A stretch of DNA of 64,000 nucleotides. Source: Chryseomicrobium palamuruense (GTDB taxonomy: Bacteria; Bacillota; Bacilli; Bacillales_A; Planococcaceae). The stretch is from positions 9,720-73,719 of the forward strand of contig NZ_JBHSEF010000016.1 of NCBI RefSeq assembly GCF_042649045.1, in the 5' to 3' direction. The translations under genes were made by a program, and so were the position numbers. The notes below the pieces were generated by a model. The model was not told where the DNA came from. It worked only from the letters and a program-made list of their open reading frames with translations, and did no database searches. Of this stretch, positions 51,235 to 60,515 are shown piece after piece (within the stretch, counting starts at the first letter, position 1; the number at the start of each line of letters is the position of its first letter).

Positions 51235-51922
51235 AATTAAGCTCCTTTGTGTGTTTTATAAATGCAGCAAATAATGTACGGGAATGGGGGCAACTCACCA
51301 TCGTTTCGGGGTGCCATTGTACGCCATACCAGGGATAAACCTTGTGCTCGATTGCTTCCACAACGCCGTCAGACGCATCTGCACTAACTACCATATCGTC
51401 ACCTAAACGATGGACCGCCTGATGATGAAAAGAATTCACGGCAAGCACCGAACTTCCTATCCACTTCGCTAGAAAACTGCCGGGGACGACGTTGACTTCA
51501 TGATGAGCCTCGTGCCGAGGTCGTTTTGCCTTGTGTTGAAGAAACGAGCGACCTTCCATTGAATAAAGATCTTGATAAATCGTTCCACCGCTTGCAACAT
51601 TCAACATCTGCATGCCTTTACAGATTCCGAGGACCGGTTTACGCAGTGACGTCAGTTTGTTCAGTAGTTCCAGTTCACGCACGTCTCGTGCACCGTTCAC
51701 TTCACCAAGGCCAGGGAGGGGGGCTTCCTCAAAATGAAAGGGGTCAATATCTCCGCCACCTGTCAGGACAAATCCGTGTATCGTCTCAAGCAGATTTTCG
51801 TCAAAAGACCCTGGTAGATAAATCGCACAGCCACCAACTTCCTCAATCGCCCGGACGTAACCACTCGCGAGTGTGAACTGCTGGTTTTCTTCCGATCCTA
51901 CAATTCCGATGAGTGGTCGCAC
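51221..51922 (-). CDS. C26-family gamma-glutamyl hydrolase (PuuD-like class I amidotransferase)
   Basis: 233 residues. Triad Cys in 'LGICKGMQML', His-x-Glu in 'QWHPETM'; 'LTGGGDIDP' is the usual N-terminal loop. Cleaves gamma-glutamyl bonds, for example in gamma-glutamyl-GABA; together with the dipeptidase it could process gamma-glutamyl peptides. GTG start at 51922 directly follows the stop of the 31-residue peptide, with GAGGAGG upstream. Confidence 0.9.
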   Translation of the reverse strand: MRPLIGIVGSEENQQFTLASGYVRAIEEVGGCAIYLPGSFDENLLETIHGFVLTGGGDIDPFHFEEAPLPGLGEVNGARDVRELELLNKLTSLRKPVLGICKGMQMLNVASGGTIYQDLYSMEGRSFLQHKAKRPRHEAHHEVNVVPGSFLAKWIGSSVLAVNSFHHQAVHRLGDDMVVSADASDGVVEAIEHKVYPWYGVQWHPETMVSCPHSRTLFAAFIKHTKELNYDTY

Positions 51923-52018
51923 TTACCGTCCTCCTCGGCTTTTCGAGAGTACGACTAAAAATCCAAATGCAGCAAACGAGACTAAAAAGATACCAATCAA
52001 GACTGAAATCCAAAACAA
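51923..52018 (-). CDS. 31-residue predicted membrane peptide
   Basis: TTG start just after the MFS stop (ribosome site AAAGGTGG inside the end of the MFS gene), 31 codons, stop directly abutting the GTG of the C26 gene. Product: one hydrophobic helix (about residues 2-24: L-F-W-I-S-V-L-I-G-I-F-L-V-S-F-A-A-F) and a basic tail S-K-S-R-G-G-R. The packing between neighbours with no spare bases and its own ribosome site support a real gene, possibly a small partner of the MFS transporter. Family not recognised. Confidence 0.6.
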   Translation of the reverse strand: MFWISVLIGIFLVSFAAFGFLVVLSKSRGGR

Positions 52019-52019
52019 C

Positions 52020-53252
52020 TTAGATGACCACCTTTCGTTTTCGGAAGTGGTAGATACCGACAAGTGGGAGGAGGAGAAGAGCAAGGCTCATGCCTACGAC
52101 ACCGAGTTGAGCGTAACTTGTGTATCCCACAATCAGACCGGAAGTCAAACTGCCAAGAGTTCCTGAAATCGCAACAAACACATCGATTTTTCCTTGATAC
52201 TTTGCTCGGACCTCAAGACTTGTGGAGTCAATCAACAGGGAAGTTCCTGCAATCAAACCTAAGTTCCAGCCGATCCCAAGAAGAATCAATGGAACCGCCA
52301 TCTGCCAGAACGAATGGCCAGACGCCGTGAGTGTCAAAATTCCTGTGACACCGAGTGTAAGACTCGAGAGGATCGCCATTGGTAAACGTCCGATGCGGTC
52401 GACCGCCGCTCCGGTTAATAGAGAAGGTAAGTACATTGCAGCGACATGAAGACTAATGACGAGTCCGACTGCAGACAGTGCCGATCCTTGGTTCTCCATA
52501 TGTATTGGTGTCATGGTCATGATCGCCACCATGACGAAGTGCGTGATGATGAGTATGGCCGCTGCTAAATAGATGCCTTGTTTATTGGTGAATTCTTCAA
52601 TCGTCGTCTGTTTACCTTCTGCCTCTTTTGCTAACTGTCTCGCGACAACAAATGGATCAGGGCGCAATCCGATAAATAACGTGAGTGCGGCACACAGATA
52701 CGCCACAGCAGCTAGAATAAAAGGCCCTGTTAAAGCAGGAAGCCCGAAAGTGGTAGCGACCCCGCCCATCGGTTCGACAAGATTCGGTCCCGCCACGGCA
52801 CCGAGCGTCGTAGAGACCAACGCAATACTGACAGCCTTCCCACGTTGTTTAGGCAAGGCAAGGTCCGTTCCGGCGTATCGCGCTTGCAGGTTCGTCGCGG
52901 TTCCTGCTCCGTAAACAAATAGGGAGAAGAAGAACAGGGGAATCCATTCTAGTGCCGTTCCTGCGATGACGCCCACCGCACCAACTGCCCCGAAAAAGAA
53001 CCCACTCGCAAGTCCTGTCCGCCGTCCGATGCGCTGTGTGAGCTTCCCAACTGTATACGCTGTAAATGCGGACCCTAACGTAAAGAGAGCAGCGGGAACA
53101 CCTGTCAGTGACGTAAGTTCAAAGAGGTCACGTGCAATCAATGCTCCGACTGTGATACCTGCTGCAAGTCCTGCACCGCCAAAGAGTTGGGAGATGGCCA
53201 CAATCCATAATGTTCGTTTATATACTTGTTGGCGGTCGATGTCGTATGTCAT
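52020..53252 (-). CDS. MFS transporter
   Basis: 410 residues, about 12 hydrophobic helices. The loop 2-3 motif appears as 'GKLTQRIGRRTGLASG', typical of drug:H+ antiporters and related exporters; a central hydrophilic loop follows helix 6 (about residues 195-220). Substrate unknown. GATGAGGAG ribosome site. First gene of the operon with the small peptide, C26 and M19 genes. The gap 53253-53525 to the divergent pncB gene holds both promoters but no clear operator. Confidence 0.88.
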   Translation of the reverse strand: MTYDIDRQQVYKRTLWIVAISQLFGGAGLAAGITVGALIARDLFELTSLTGVPAALFTLGSAFTAYTVGKLTQRIGRRTGLASGFFFGAVGAVGVIAGTALEWIPLFFFSLFVYGAGTATNLQARYAGTDLALPKQRGKAVSIALVSTTLGAVAGPNLVEPMGGVATTFGLPALTGPFILAAVAYLCAALTLFIGLRPDPFVVARQLAKEAEGKQTTIEEFTNKQGIYLAAAILIITHFVMVAIMTMTPIHMENQGSALSAVGLVISLHVAAMYLPSLLTGAAVDRIGRLPMAILSSLTLGVTGILTLTASGHSFWQMAVPLILLGIGWNLGLIAGTSLLIDSTSLEVRAKYQGKIDVFVAISGTLGSLTSGLIVGYTSYAQLGVVGMSLALLLLPLVGIYHFRKRKVVI

Positions 53253-53525
53253 ACTATATGCTCCTCATCTGTCTGTAATTCGCTTGGCGCTGAAACGCTT
53301 AGCTCTATTGCCGTTGTAACGAACTCTCCTTATGTGACGATCATCCACTTTAAGTTTACGCTACTATTTTGAGTAACACTATACCTTGAGGGAGCATCAT
53401 TGTGAAGAAGTGTAATAATAGGGAACAGGTCTCTTTATTTCGACTTCAAAAGAAATGAATTTTTGTCTTTGAATCGGGTAAAGGGGTATACTAAGAACTA
53501 ATTATGAAAGGAAGAAGGCGACGAC

Positions 53526-55007
53526 ATGACGCATCCTTATGCAGATGACAGTTTAACTTTACATACGGATCTCTACCAAATCAACATGGCAGAAGCCTAT
53601 TGGGCAGATGGTATGCATGAACGCAAAGCAGTATTTGAATTGTTTTTTCGTAAGCTACCATTTGGGAATGGCTATGCTATATTTGCTGGTCTCGAGCGTA
53701 TCCTTGAGTTTATTCGAGAGTTCCATTTTACAGAATCTGACCTTGCCTATTTAAAAGATCAAGGCTACCGGGACGATTTCCTCGACTATCTAAAAGACTT
53801 GAGATTCACTGGTAACATCTATTCGATGCAAGAGGGAGAACTCGCTTTTCCGCAAGTGCCTCTTGTCCGCGTGGAAGCATCGTTAATTGAAGCTCAATTG
53901 ATTGAAACGGCTCTATTAAATATTGTGAACTTCCAGACGCTGATTGCGACAAAATCCTCTCGTATCAAACAAGTTGTGAAAGATGAAATTGTAATGGAAT
54001 TTGGTTCGCGACGCGCGCATGAAATGGATGCGGCGATTTGGGGAGCACGTGCTGCTTACATCGGCGGAGCGGAAGCGACAAGCAACGTCCGGACTGGTAA
54101 GCTATTCGGTATTCCGATTTCCGGAACCCATGCGCACTCGATGGTCCAAGCTTATAAATCCGAATACGAAGCATTCCATGCGTATGCGAAACGTCACAGG
54201 AAGTGTGTCTTTCTCGTCGATACATACGACACGCTTAATATCGGTGTACCTACCGCGATACAAGTGGCTAAAGAACTTGGTGACAAGATTGACTTCATTG
54301 GTATTCGTTTGGATTCAGGAGACATTGCGTTCTTGTCGAAAGAAGCCCGTCGACTGCTAGATGAGGCCGGGTTCACAGAAGCAAAGATCGTAGTTTCTAA
54401 TGATTTAGATGAGTACACCATTCTCAACTTAAAGGCGCAAGGTGCCAAAGTCGATATGTGGGGAATCGGTACGAAATTGATTACGGCTTATGATCAACCG
54501 GCTCTTGGCGCTGTCTATAAACTTGTTTCCATTGAGAATGAGCATGGAGAAATGGAAGATACGATTAAAATCTCGTCGACTACTGAAAAAGTAACCACTC
54601 CGGGAGAGAAGCGGATTTATCGCATCATTGATAAAGAAAATGGCAAGGCGGAAGGGGATTACATCACGATGAAAGATGAGGATCCAAATGCCGAGGAACG
54701 CATCAAGATGTTCCATCCGGTTCATACGTTCGTCTCCAAATTTGTGACGAACTTTGAAGCCATCGATCTTCAACATCATGTGGTGAAAGACGGAGAAATC
54801 ATCTATGAAAATCCTACTCTTCCCGACATGCAGGCATTTGCGAAACAAAATTTAGAAGTCCTTTGGGATGAATACAAACGTTCCTTAAATCCGGAAGAGT
54901 ATCCAGTCGACTTGAGTCAAAAATGTTGGGATAACAAGATGCGTAACATTCAAGAAGTGAAAGACATGGTGGATGCCCATAAATCGTCAGGAGGTCGAGT
55001 GAAATGA
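53526..55007 (+). CDS. pncB: Nicotinate phosphoribosyltransferase
   Basis: 493 residues. 'LHTDLYQINMAEAYW' N terminus, 'EFGSRRAHEMDAA' region, 'GTHAHSMVQAY' with the phosphorylated-His site, and 'IRLDSGDIAFLSKEAR' for PRPP binding identify PncB. Makes nicotinate mononucleotide in NAD salvage. GAAAGGAAG upstream of the ATG. Overlaps nadE by 4 nt, so the two NAD-pathway genes are coupled. Confidence 0.95.
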   Translation: MTHPYADDSLTLHTDLYQINMAEAYWADGMHERKAVFELFFRKLPFGNGYAIFAGLERILEFIREFHFTESDLAYLKDQGYRDDFLDYLKDLRFTGNIYSMQEGELAFPQVPLVRVEASLIEAQLIETALLNIVNFQTLIATKSSRIKQVVKDEIVMEFGSRRAHEMDAAIWGARAAYIGGAEATSNVRTGKLFGIPISGTHAHSMVQAYKSEYEAFHAYAKRHRKCVFLVDTYDTLNIGVPTAIQVAKELGDKIDFIGIRLDSGDIAFLSKEARRLLDEAGFTEAKIVVSNDLDEYTILNLKAQGAKVDMWGIGTKLITAYDQPALGAVYKLVSIENEHGEMEDTIKISSTTEKVTTPGEKRIYRIIDKENGKAEGDYITMKDEDPNAEERIKMFHPVHTFVSKFVTNFEAIDLQHHVVKDGEIIYENPTLPDMQAFAKQNLEVLWDEYKRSLNPEEYPVDLSQKCWDNKMRNIQEVKDMVDAHKSSGGRVK

Positions 55008-55828
55008 CATTACAACAGGAAATTATTCGTGAACTTGGTGTGAAACCTACAATTGATGTACAACAGGAAATCCGAACGACCATTGATTTTTTGAAAGACT
55101 ATCTCACTCAACACACGTTTTTGAAGTCGATGGTCCTTGGTATTTCAGGAGGTCAAGATTCTACATTACTCGGGAAGCTTGCCCAGATGGCGGTCAACGA
55201 ACTGAATGAAGAGACAAAAGGTGGGTATGAATTTATCGCAGTCAGCCTACCGTATGGGGTTCAGTTTGACGAGCATGACAGACAAGATGCGCTCGCGTTT
55301 ATCCAGCCGAGCCGGAAAGTGCTGATCAATATTAAAGAAGCTGTCGATGCAAGTGATAAAGCTCTGTTAGAAGCAGGAATTGACCTTAGTGACTTTGCGA
55401 AGGGCAATGAAAAAGCGCGTGAACGAATGAAGGCGCAGTATTCTGTGGCTGCTATGTACAATGGTGTCGTTCTTGGGACGGACCATGCTGCGGAAGCGAT
55501 TACGGGGTTTTATACGAAATACGGGGATGGGGGAGCAGATCTCGTGCCTCTTTTCCGCTTGAACAAGCGTCAGGGTAGGGCCATCTTAAAAGAACTCGGT
55601 GCGCCTGAACATCTATACATGAAAATTCCGACGGCGGACCTCGAAGAAGATCGACCAGCGATTCCAGATGAAGTGGCACTAGGCGTGACCTATGATCACA
55701 TCGACGATTATTTAGAAGGCAAAGAAATCGATGCAGTCGCAAAAGAAAAGATTGAGGGATATTATCTTCGCTCGCGTCACAAGCGCCAGATGCCAGTGAC
55801 CGTCTTTGACACATGGTGGAAAGAATAA
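55004..55828 (+). CDS. nadE: NH3-dependent NAD+ synthetase
   Basis: 274 residues. PP-loop 'GISGGQDSTL' near residue 46, 'LGTDHAAEAITGFYTKYGDGGAD' and the C-terminal 'SRHKRQMPV' are NadE hallmarks. Short form without the glutaminase domain, so it uses ammonia. Final step of NAD synthesis from NaAD. Confidence 0.96.
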   Translation: MTLQQEIIRELGVKPTIDVQQEIRTTIDFLKDYLTQHTFLKSMVLGISGGQDSTLLGKLAQMAVNELNEETKGGYEFIAVSLPYGVQFDEHDRQDALAFIQPSRKVLINIKEAVDASDKALLEAGIDLSDFAKGNEKARERMKAQYSVAAMYNGVVLGTDHAAEAITGFYTKYGDGGADLVPLFRLNKRQGRAILKELGAPEHLYMKIPTADLEEDRPAIPDEVALGVTYDHIDDYLEGKEIDAVAKEKIEGYYLRSRHKRQMPVTVFDTWWKE

Positions 55829-55834
55829 CGACAG

Positions 55835-55863
55835 AAGAGGCTGCGTAGGCAGCCTCTTTATTT
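55835..55863 (+). terminator. Terminator of pncB-nadE
   Basis: Stem AGAGGCTGC / GCAGCCTCT with GTAG loop and T-rich tail. Confidence 0.88.
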
Positions 55864-55946
55864 GTCTTCCGTTAGGTCTTTCGGTATGCTTAGAAGGAAC
55901 TGACTAATTATTCGAAAAAATGAATCGATGATAGGGGAAGTATCTC

Positions 55947-56897
55947 ATGAACTCACAACAAAAGATTCAACTTGTCTTAGAAAATATCAGCCGTGTCATA
56001 ATAGGAAAACGGGAAGTCTCTGAACTGTCTGTCACTGCACTACTTGCCGGAGGACATATTTTACTTGAAGACGTGCCAGGTGTCGGTAAAACGATGCTCG
56101 TACGGGCACTTGCGAAATCGACAGGTGCCAATTTTAGAAGGATTCAATTCACGCCTGACCTTTTACCATCAGATGTCGTGGGCGTCTCGATTTATAATCC
56201 GAAAGAAATGAATTTTGAATTTCGTCCAGGCCCGATCATGGGGAACATTGTATTAGCCGATGAAATCAACCGGACGTCACCTAAAACACAATCGGCGTTA
56301 CTCGAAGGGATGGAGGAGTCTTCTGTGACAGTCGACGGGGAGACCTTGTCGATTCCAAAGCCTTTCTTTGTTATGGCGACACAGAATCCAATTGACCATG
56401 AAGGAACCTATCCACTTCCGGAAGCACAACTGGACCGTTTTATTATGAAATTGAAAATGGGCTATCCCACACAGACGGAAGAGGTGGAAGTGTTAAATTC
56501 ACTCGAGCATTCGTTCCCAATCGATGACTTGGAAACGGTGATCTCAGTAGAAGAGCTGATTGATCTTCAAAAAGAAGTAAAAATGGTTCACGTATCGGAT
56601 GTGTTAAAGTCCTATATCGTTGACCTTGCGACGCGAACACGACATGATCCATACGTGTATCTTGGTGCGAGTCCTCGAGCATCGATTGCGCTTATGCGCG
56701 TTGCTCAAGCCTACGCTCTGATGCAAGGACGCTCGTATGTCACACCAGATGACGTACAGTATTTAGCACCTTTCGTGTTTTCACACCGCATCATTTTAAA
56801 GCCGGAAGCTCGTTATGAAGGTATTCATACCTCGGATATCGTAAAACAAATCATCCTGCGGACGAAGGTGCCTGTCGAACGGACTGTCGTCACATGA
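55947..56897 (+). CDS. MoxR-family AAA+ ATPase
   Basis: 316 residues. Walker A 'EDVPGVGKTMLVRAL', Walker B 'VLADEINRTSPKTQSALLEGMEE', sensor 'VMATQNPIDHEGTYPLPEAQLDRF'. MoxR ATPases act as chaperones or activators with DUF58 proteins. Corresponds to yeaC in B. subtilis. Overlaps the DUF58 gene by 4 nt. Confidence 0.93.
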   Translation: MNSQQKIQLVLENISRVIIGKREVSELSVTALLAGGHILLEDVPGVGKTMLVRALAKSTGANFRRIQFTPDLLPSDVVGVSIYNPKEMNFEFRPGPIMGNIVLADEINRTSPKTQSALLEGMEESSVTVDGETLSIPKPFFVMATQNPIDHEGTYPLPEAQLDRFIMKLKMGYPTQTEEVEVLNSLEHSFPIDDLETVISVEELIDLQKEVKMVHVSDVLKSYIVDLATRTRHDPYVYLGASPRASIALMRVAQAYALMQGRSYVTPDDVQYLAPFVFSHRIILKPEARYEGIHTSDIVKQIILRTKVPVERTVVT

Positions 56898-58075
56898 AGC
56901 ATCACCTCGGTCTGTTAAAACTCCTACTCATAGGAGTGGTGACATTTAGTTATGCGATGTTTCAAGGTGGCTTTGTTAGCTGGTTTTTATTTTATGCGAC
57001 GCTACCTTTCCTCTTTTTTGCGTGTATCATTTACTTTTACCCGACAACAAAACTGTCTGTCACCCGTTCTTTTTCTGAAACGGATTTAACTAGAGGGCAG
57101 GCACTCGATGTCTTTGTCACATTGAAACGAAGCGATTGGTGGCCACTTTATTATGCAAAAGTCACCGACCTGCATCCGTTTGGTCATCTGGAAAAGCAAC
57201 AGCGTGTGATTTTTTTAGGATTTCGTCGGGAAATCACGCTCTATTATTCTATTGCCAATTTACCACGTGGTAGTTACACGTTTGAAGCGACGGAAGTCGA
57301 ACTCGTGGACTTATTAGGGTGGGTCCGCAAAAATCGAATTGTAGAAGAAAAGCAGACCCTCCTTGTCTACCCGAAAACGATAGACCTTACCTACATGCCG
57401 ATCGCTGCCAACTTCGATCAAGGCGCAGCGCTTGCGAGATACCAACTTCACAAAGAATCCACTGTGGCTACAGGTGTTCGAGAATATCAACCCGGTGACC
57501 GTGTCTCCTGGATCCATTGGAAATCCTTTGCGAAAAATCAAACCCTCCGGACGAAAGATTTTGAAGAGCGACAAGCACAAGATACATTGTTGTATCTAGA
57601 CCGTACGGCAGCAGAAGGGTTTGATGATACTATTGACTTCACACTGAGTCTCATTTCTGCGATGACCAAGTCGGATGCAACAGGTGCCTTCATCGCTCCG
57701 GGACCTGGGGGTCTTGAGCTTCCGGTCGTGACCCACCAAGGGCATTATGAAAAGGCGAGACGTCATTTAGCTACGCTCGAAGCTGTGTCCGAGAAGCAGA
57801 TGCTCCGAATGTTGACGGAAGAAGGACGACTCGGAAAATATAAAGGCGTCTTATATATAACATCCCATCTGCAACGACAATGCGTAGAAGCTCTCGTACG
57901 TGCCACTCCTCAAGTGAGGGAAGGGATTTGTTTTGTTATACAACCTGAGCAAAAGAAACAAATGGAAATCGTCGACTCGAAAGAAGCTACCTACTTGAAA
58001 GCACGTGGATGGAACGTAGTCACCCTGACTCCTTCGCAATTCACTGAAGCATTTAGGGAGGTGGGGCAACGATGA
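56894..58075 (+). CDS. DUF58-domain membrane protein
   Basis: 393 residues, two N-terminal helices, then a soluble part with the DUF58 motif 'GVREYQPGDRVSWIHWKSFAK' and a von Willebrand A-like fold. Partner of the MoxR ATPase; corresponds to yeaD. Function unknown in detail. Overlaps the transglutaminase gene by 4 nt. Confidence 0.9.
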   Translation: MKHHLGLLKLLLIGVVTFSYAMFQGGFVSWFLFYATLPFLFFACIIYFYPTTKLSVTRSFSETDLTRGQALDVFVTLKRSDWWPLYYAKVTDLHPFGHLEKQQRVIFLGFRREITLYYSIANLPRGSYTFEATEVELVDLLGWVRKNRIVEEKQTLLVYPKTIDLTYMPIAANFDQGAALARYQLHKESTVATGVREYQPGDRVSWIHWKSFAKNQTLRTKDFEERQAQDTLLYLDRTAAEGFDDTIDFTLSLISAMTKSDATGAFIAPGPGGLELPVVTHQGHYEKARRHLATLEAVSEKQMLRMLTEEGRLGKYKGVLYITSHLQRQCVEALVRATPQVREGICFVIQPEQKKQMEIVDSKEATYLKARGWNVVTLTPSQFTEAFREVGQR

Positions 58076-60246
58076 AAAAATCAACATTTCTCTTAGAAGC
58101 TGTCAGTTTTTTAGCCGCCTTCTTACTTCTTAGAGAATGGCTTGCACCGATTGCTGAGCTGTCCAACATTGGGTATATTCAAGTTTTTTATGTATTTGTA
58201 GCTCTCTGTTTTGTCCTCTTGTTTTTACATGTTCCTTGGTGGATAAGTGGCATTCTTAAAGTATTGTACATGTACTGGTTTATTATCAGCGTGTACACGA
58301 TGTTTCCGCTATTTAGCCAAGAAGCAAATGGTTATTTTATATATGAATGGACATTTAATCTCGGTCAACTGATTCAAGGCGACCTGACGCAAATGACTAA
58401 TCCTTTCCGGACCTTGTTGTTCTTCGTCCTTCTCTGGATGACGGTCTATTTGATTGGCTATTGGATTCGCATGCGTACCACCGTTTTCTTGTTCTTCCTT
58501 GTGACCATACTCATCATTAGCGTCCTGGATACATTCACACCGTATGATGGCGCAGCTGCCATTGTTCGCGTATTTATCATCGGTCTGGGGACAAGTGCTT
58601 TCTTATTTGTATCTCGTCTCCACGACAAGCAGGAACGTGTGAAGTGGCGTGGCCTCGGTTTTACTGCACTTCTGTTATTGTTCTCAGTTGGTCTTGCCGT
58701 CTTGTTGCCAAAAGCGGGTCCGTTATGGCCGGACCCTGTTCCTTACTTTACTTCGACCAATCCGACATCCGGAGTAGGTCCGGGTGGAGAAGGTGGTATC
58801 AATAAAGTAGGCTATGACGATGACGATACCCGACTGGGTGGCTCGTTCTTGAGTGATGATACGGAAGTGTTTCAAGTAACTGCAACCTCTCGAAACTATT
58901 ACCGCGGGGAAACGAAAGATACGTACACATCCAAGGGGTGGATCCAGTCGGAGCCGCAAATGGATTATTCTTATTTCAGACAACGCGAAACGTTTGATCT
59001 AGGGTTTCCACAAAATGATGATGGCGTACAAGAGACGTTGCAATTTGTTATGCAAACTGAATTTCCATTCCTTTTTCACACGTATGGAGCAGAAGTCGTC
59101 GATGGTCAAAGTAATGTGTTTGATGTTCGTCTTAATGAACGAAGCCAACGATTAGATGCTGTAGTGAATGATGAAGCCGTTTCTATTGATTCTTATTCCG
59201 TGCAGTTTTCTGAACCGAGTTATTTGTTAAGTGAGCTCCGTTCAACAGATATCAATGCCCTGCCTGAAATCGCCCCGGAATTCAGCCGTTTCTTACAACT
59301 ACCGGACACACTGCCGCAACGCGTGCGTGATTTGGCAGTGGAAATTACGAATGGGCAAGATAATGTCTATGACCAAGCCAAAAGTATTGAGCAGTATTTC
59401 CGGACGAATGGGTTTAGCTACAGTCAAAACGACGTGGCCGTTCCAGAAGGGGATACGGATTACGTTGACCAATTCTTGTTTGATACCAAAGTGGGGTATT
59501 GTGACAACTTCTCCACCTCTATGGTCGTCCTTCTGCGTTCTGTTGATATTCCCGCACGGTGGGTCAAAGGGTTTGCTCCAGGTGAAGTCATTTCAACAGA
59601 AAATGGAGAACAAGTTTTCCAAGTCACGAATAACAATGCGCATTCCTGGGTAGAAGCGTACATGCCGGGAATCGGTTGGATGACTTTTGAACCGACAATC
59701 GGATTCACCAATACACCCGATATCGAGTTTGATATCGAGCTCAGTCCGGATGATGCACTAGCTGCTGAACAACAACAAGAGTTGGAAGAGCAAACGCCGG
59801 AACAGAATCAGGAAGATACGACGACAGCTAGATCTTCATCTTCTTTCTCCTTCGATGCGATTGCAGAATGGTTTGACCGCGTGAAATGGTGGATTTTCGG
59901 AGTTCTTGCAGTTCTTCTGGCTGGAAGTGCTTTAGCGTACCGTTACCGTCTAAAGTGGCTGCCGAAATTCTGGATTGCGAGATACAAAAAGAATGAGGTA
60001 ACGAGTGAGCAATTTGAAAAGATGTACAAGGTGCTCTTGAAATCTCTTCATCAATACGGCTTGCCTCGTGAAAATGGATTCACTTTAACCCGTTATGCGA
60101 AGCAAATTGATGGGTATTTTGGAGGGGATCACATGATGACCTTAACAAAGGAATATGAACAGATTTTGTATGGGAATAAGCCGCTTCAAGACGGCGAACG
60201 ATTGAGGGAAAGTTGGGAATATTTAATCAATCGCATAAGCGGTTGA
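58072..60246 (+). CDS. Transglutaminase-domain membrane protein (YebA-like)
   Basis: 724 residues: about six membrane helices (1-215), a DUF3488-like external part, a transglutaminase-like domain with Cys in 'VGYCDNFSTSM', His in 'NAHSWVEAYM' and Asp-equivalent near 'FEPTIGF', an acidic Gln/Glu linker, one more helix (about 615-635) and a cytoplasmic DUF4129 tail. Membrane-anchored; likely a peptidase or crosslinker acting outside the cell. Same order MoxR-DUF58-transglutaminase-guaA as B. subtilis. Confidence 0.92.
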   Translation: MKKSTFLLEAVSFLAAFLLLREWLAPIAELSNIGYIQVFYVFVALCFVLLFLHVPWWISGILKVLYMYWFIISVYTMFPLFSQEANGYFIYEWTFNLGQLIQGDLTQMTNPFRTLLFFVLLWMTVYLIGYWIRMRTTVFLFFLVTILIISVLDTFTPYDGAAAIVRVFIIGLGTSAFLFVSRLHDKQERVKWRGLGFTALLLLFSVGLAVLLPKAGPLWPDPVPYFTSTNPTSGVGPGGEGGINKVGYDDDDTRLGGSFLSDDTEVFQVTATSRNYYRGETKDTYTSKGWIQSEPQMDYSYFRQRETFDLGFPQNDDGVQETLQFVMQTEFPFLFHTYGAEVVDGQSNVFDVRLNERSQRLDAVVNDEAVSIDSYSVQFSEPSYLLSELRSTDINALPEIAPEFSRFLQLPDTLPQRVRDLAVEITNGQDNVYDQAKSIEQYFRTNGFSYSQNDVAVPEGDTDYVDQFLFDTKVGYCDNFSTSMVVLLRSVDIPARWVKGFAPGEVISTENGEQVFQVTNNNAHSWVEAYMPGIGWMTFEPTIGFTNTPDIEFDIELSPDDALAAEQQQELEEQTPEQNQEDTTTARSSSSFSFDAIAEWFDRVKWWIFGVLAVLLAGSALAYRYRLKWLPKFWIARYKKNEVTSEQFEKMYKVLLKSLHQYGLPRENGFTLTRYAKQIDGYFGGDHMMTLTKEYEQILYGNKPLQDGERLRESWEYLINRISG

Positions 60247-60296
60247 TTTTGCGAGATAATGGCTGTAAACTAGGAACAATTCAATATACACACAGG

Positions 60297-60365
60297 CCTC
60301 GTATATGTCCATTAATCTGGTATGGATGTTTCTACCAAGTCACCGTAAACGACTTGACTATGAGG
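60297..60365 (+). ncRNA. Guanine-class purine riboswitch upstream of guaA
   Basis: P1 CCTCGTA / TATGAGG, P2 GTCCAT / ATGGAT, J2/3 TTTCTACC, P3 CAAGTC / GACTTG with ACCGTAAA loop, and J3/1 ACTAT. The C in ACTAT (position 74 equivalent) points to guanine rather than adenine. Followed by the terminator at 60439, so it represses guaA when guanine is plentiful. Confidence 0.95.
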
Positions 60366-60438
60366 ACGGGTATTGTCATGCACGTGCACGGCAGTGCTCG
60401 TCCTTTTCGTTATTTCATTTATGAAATAGTAGTCCACC

Positions 60439-60474
60439 AGACGCATAGATCTAGGCATCTATGCGTCTTTTTTT
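60439..60474 (+). terminator. Riboswitch-controlled terminator before guaA
   Basis: Stem AGACGCATAGAT / ATCTATGCGTCT with T-run, between the aptamer and the guaA start. Confidence 0.93.
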
Positions 60475-60515
60475 GGAAAACGAGTCTTTGTGATACTAAT
60501 CGATGAGGTGGAACC

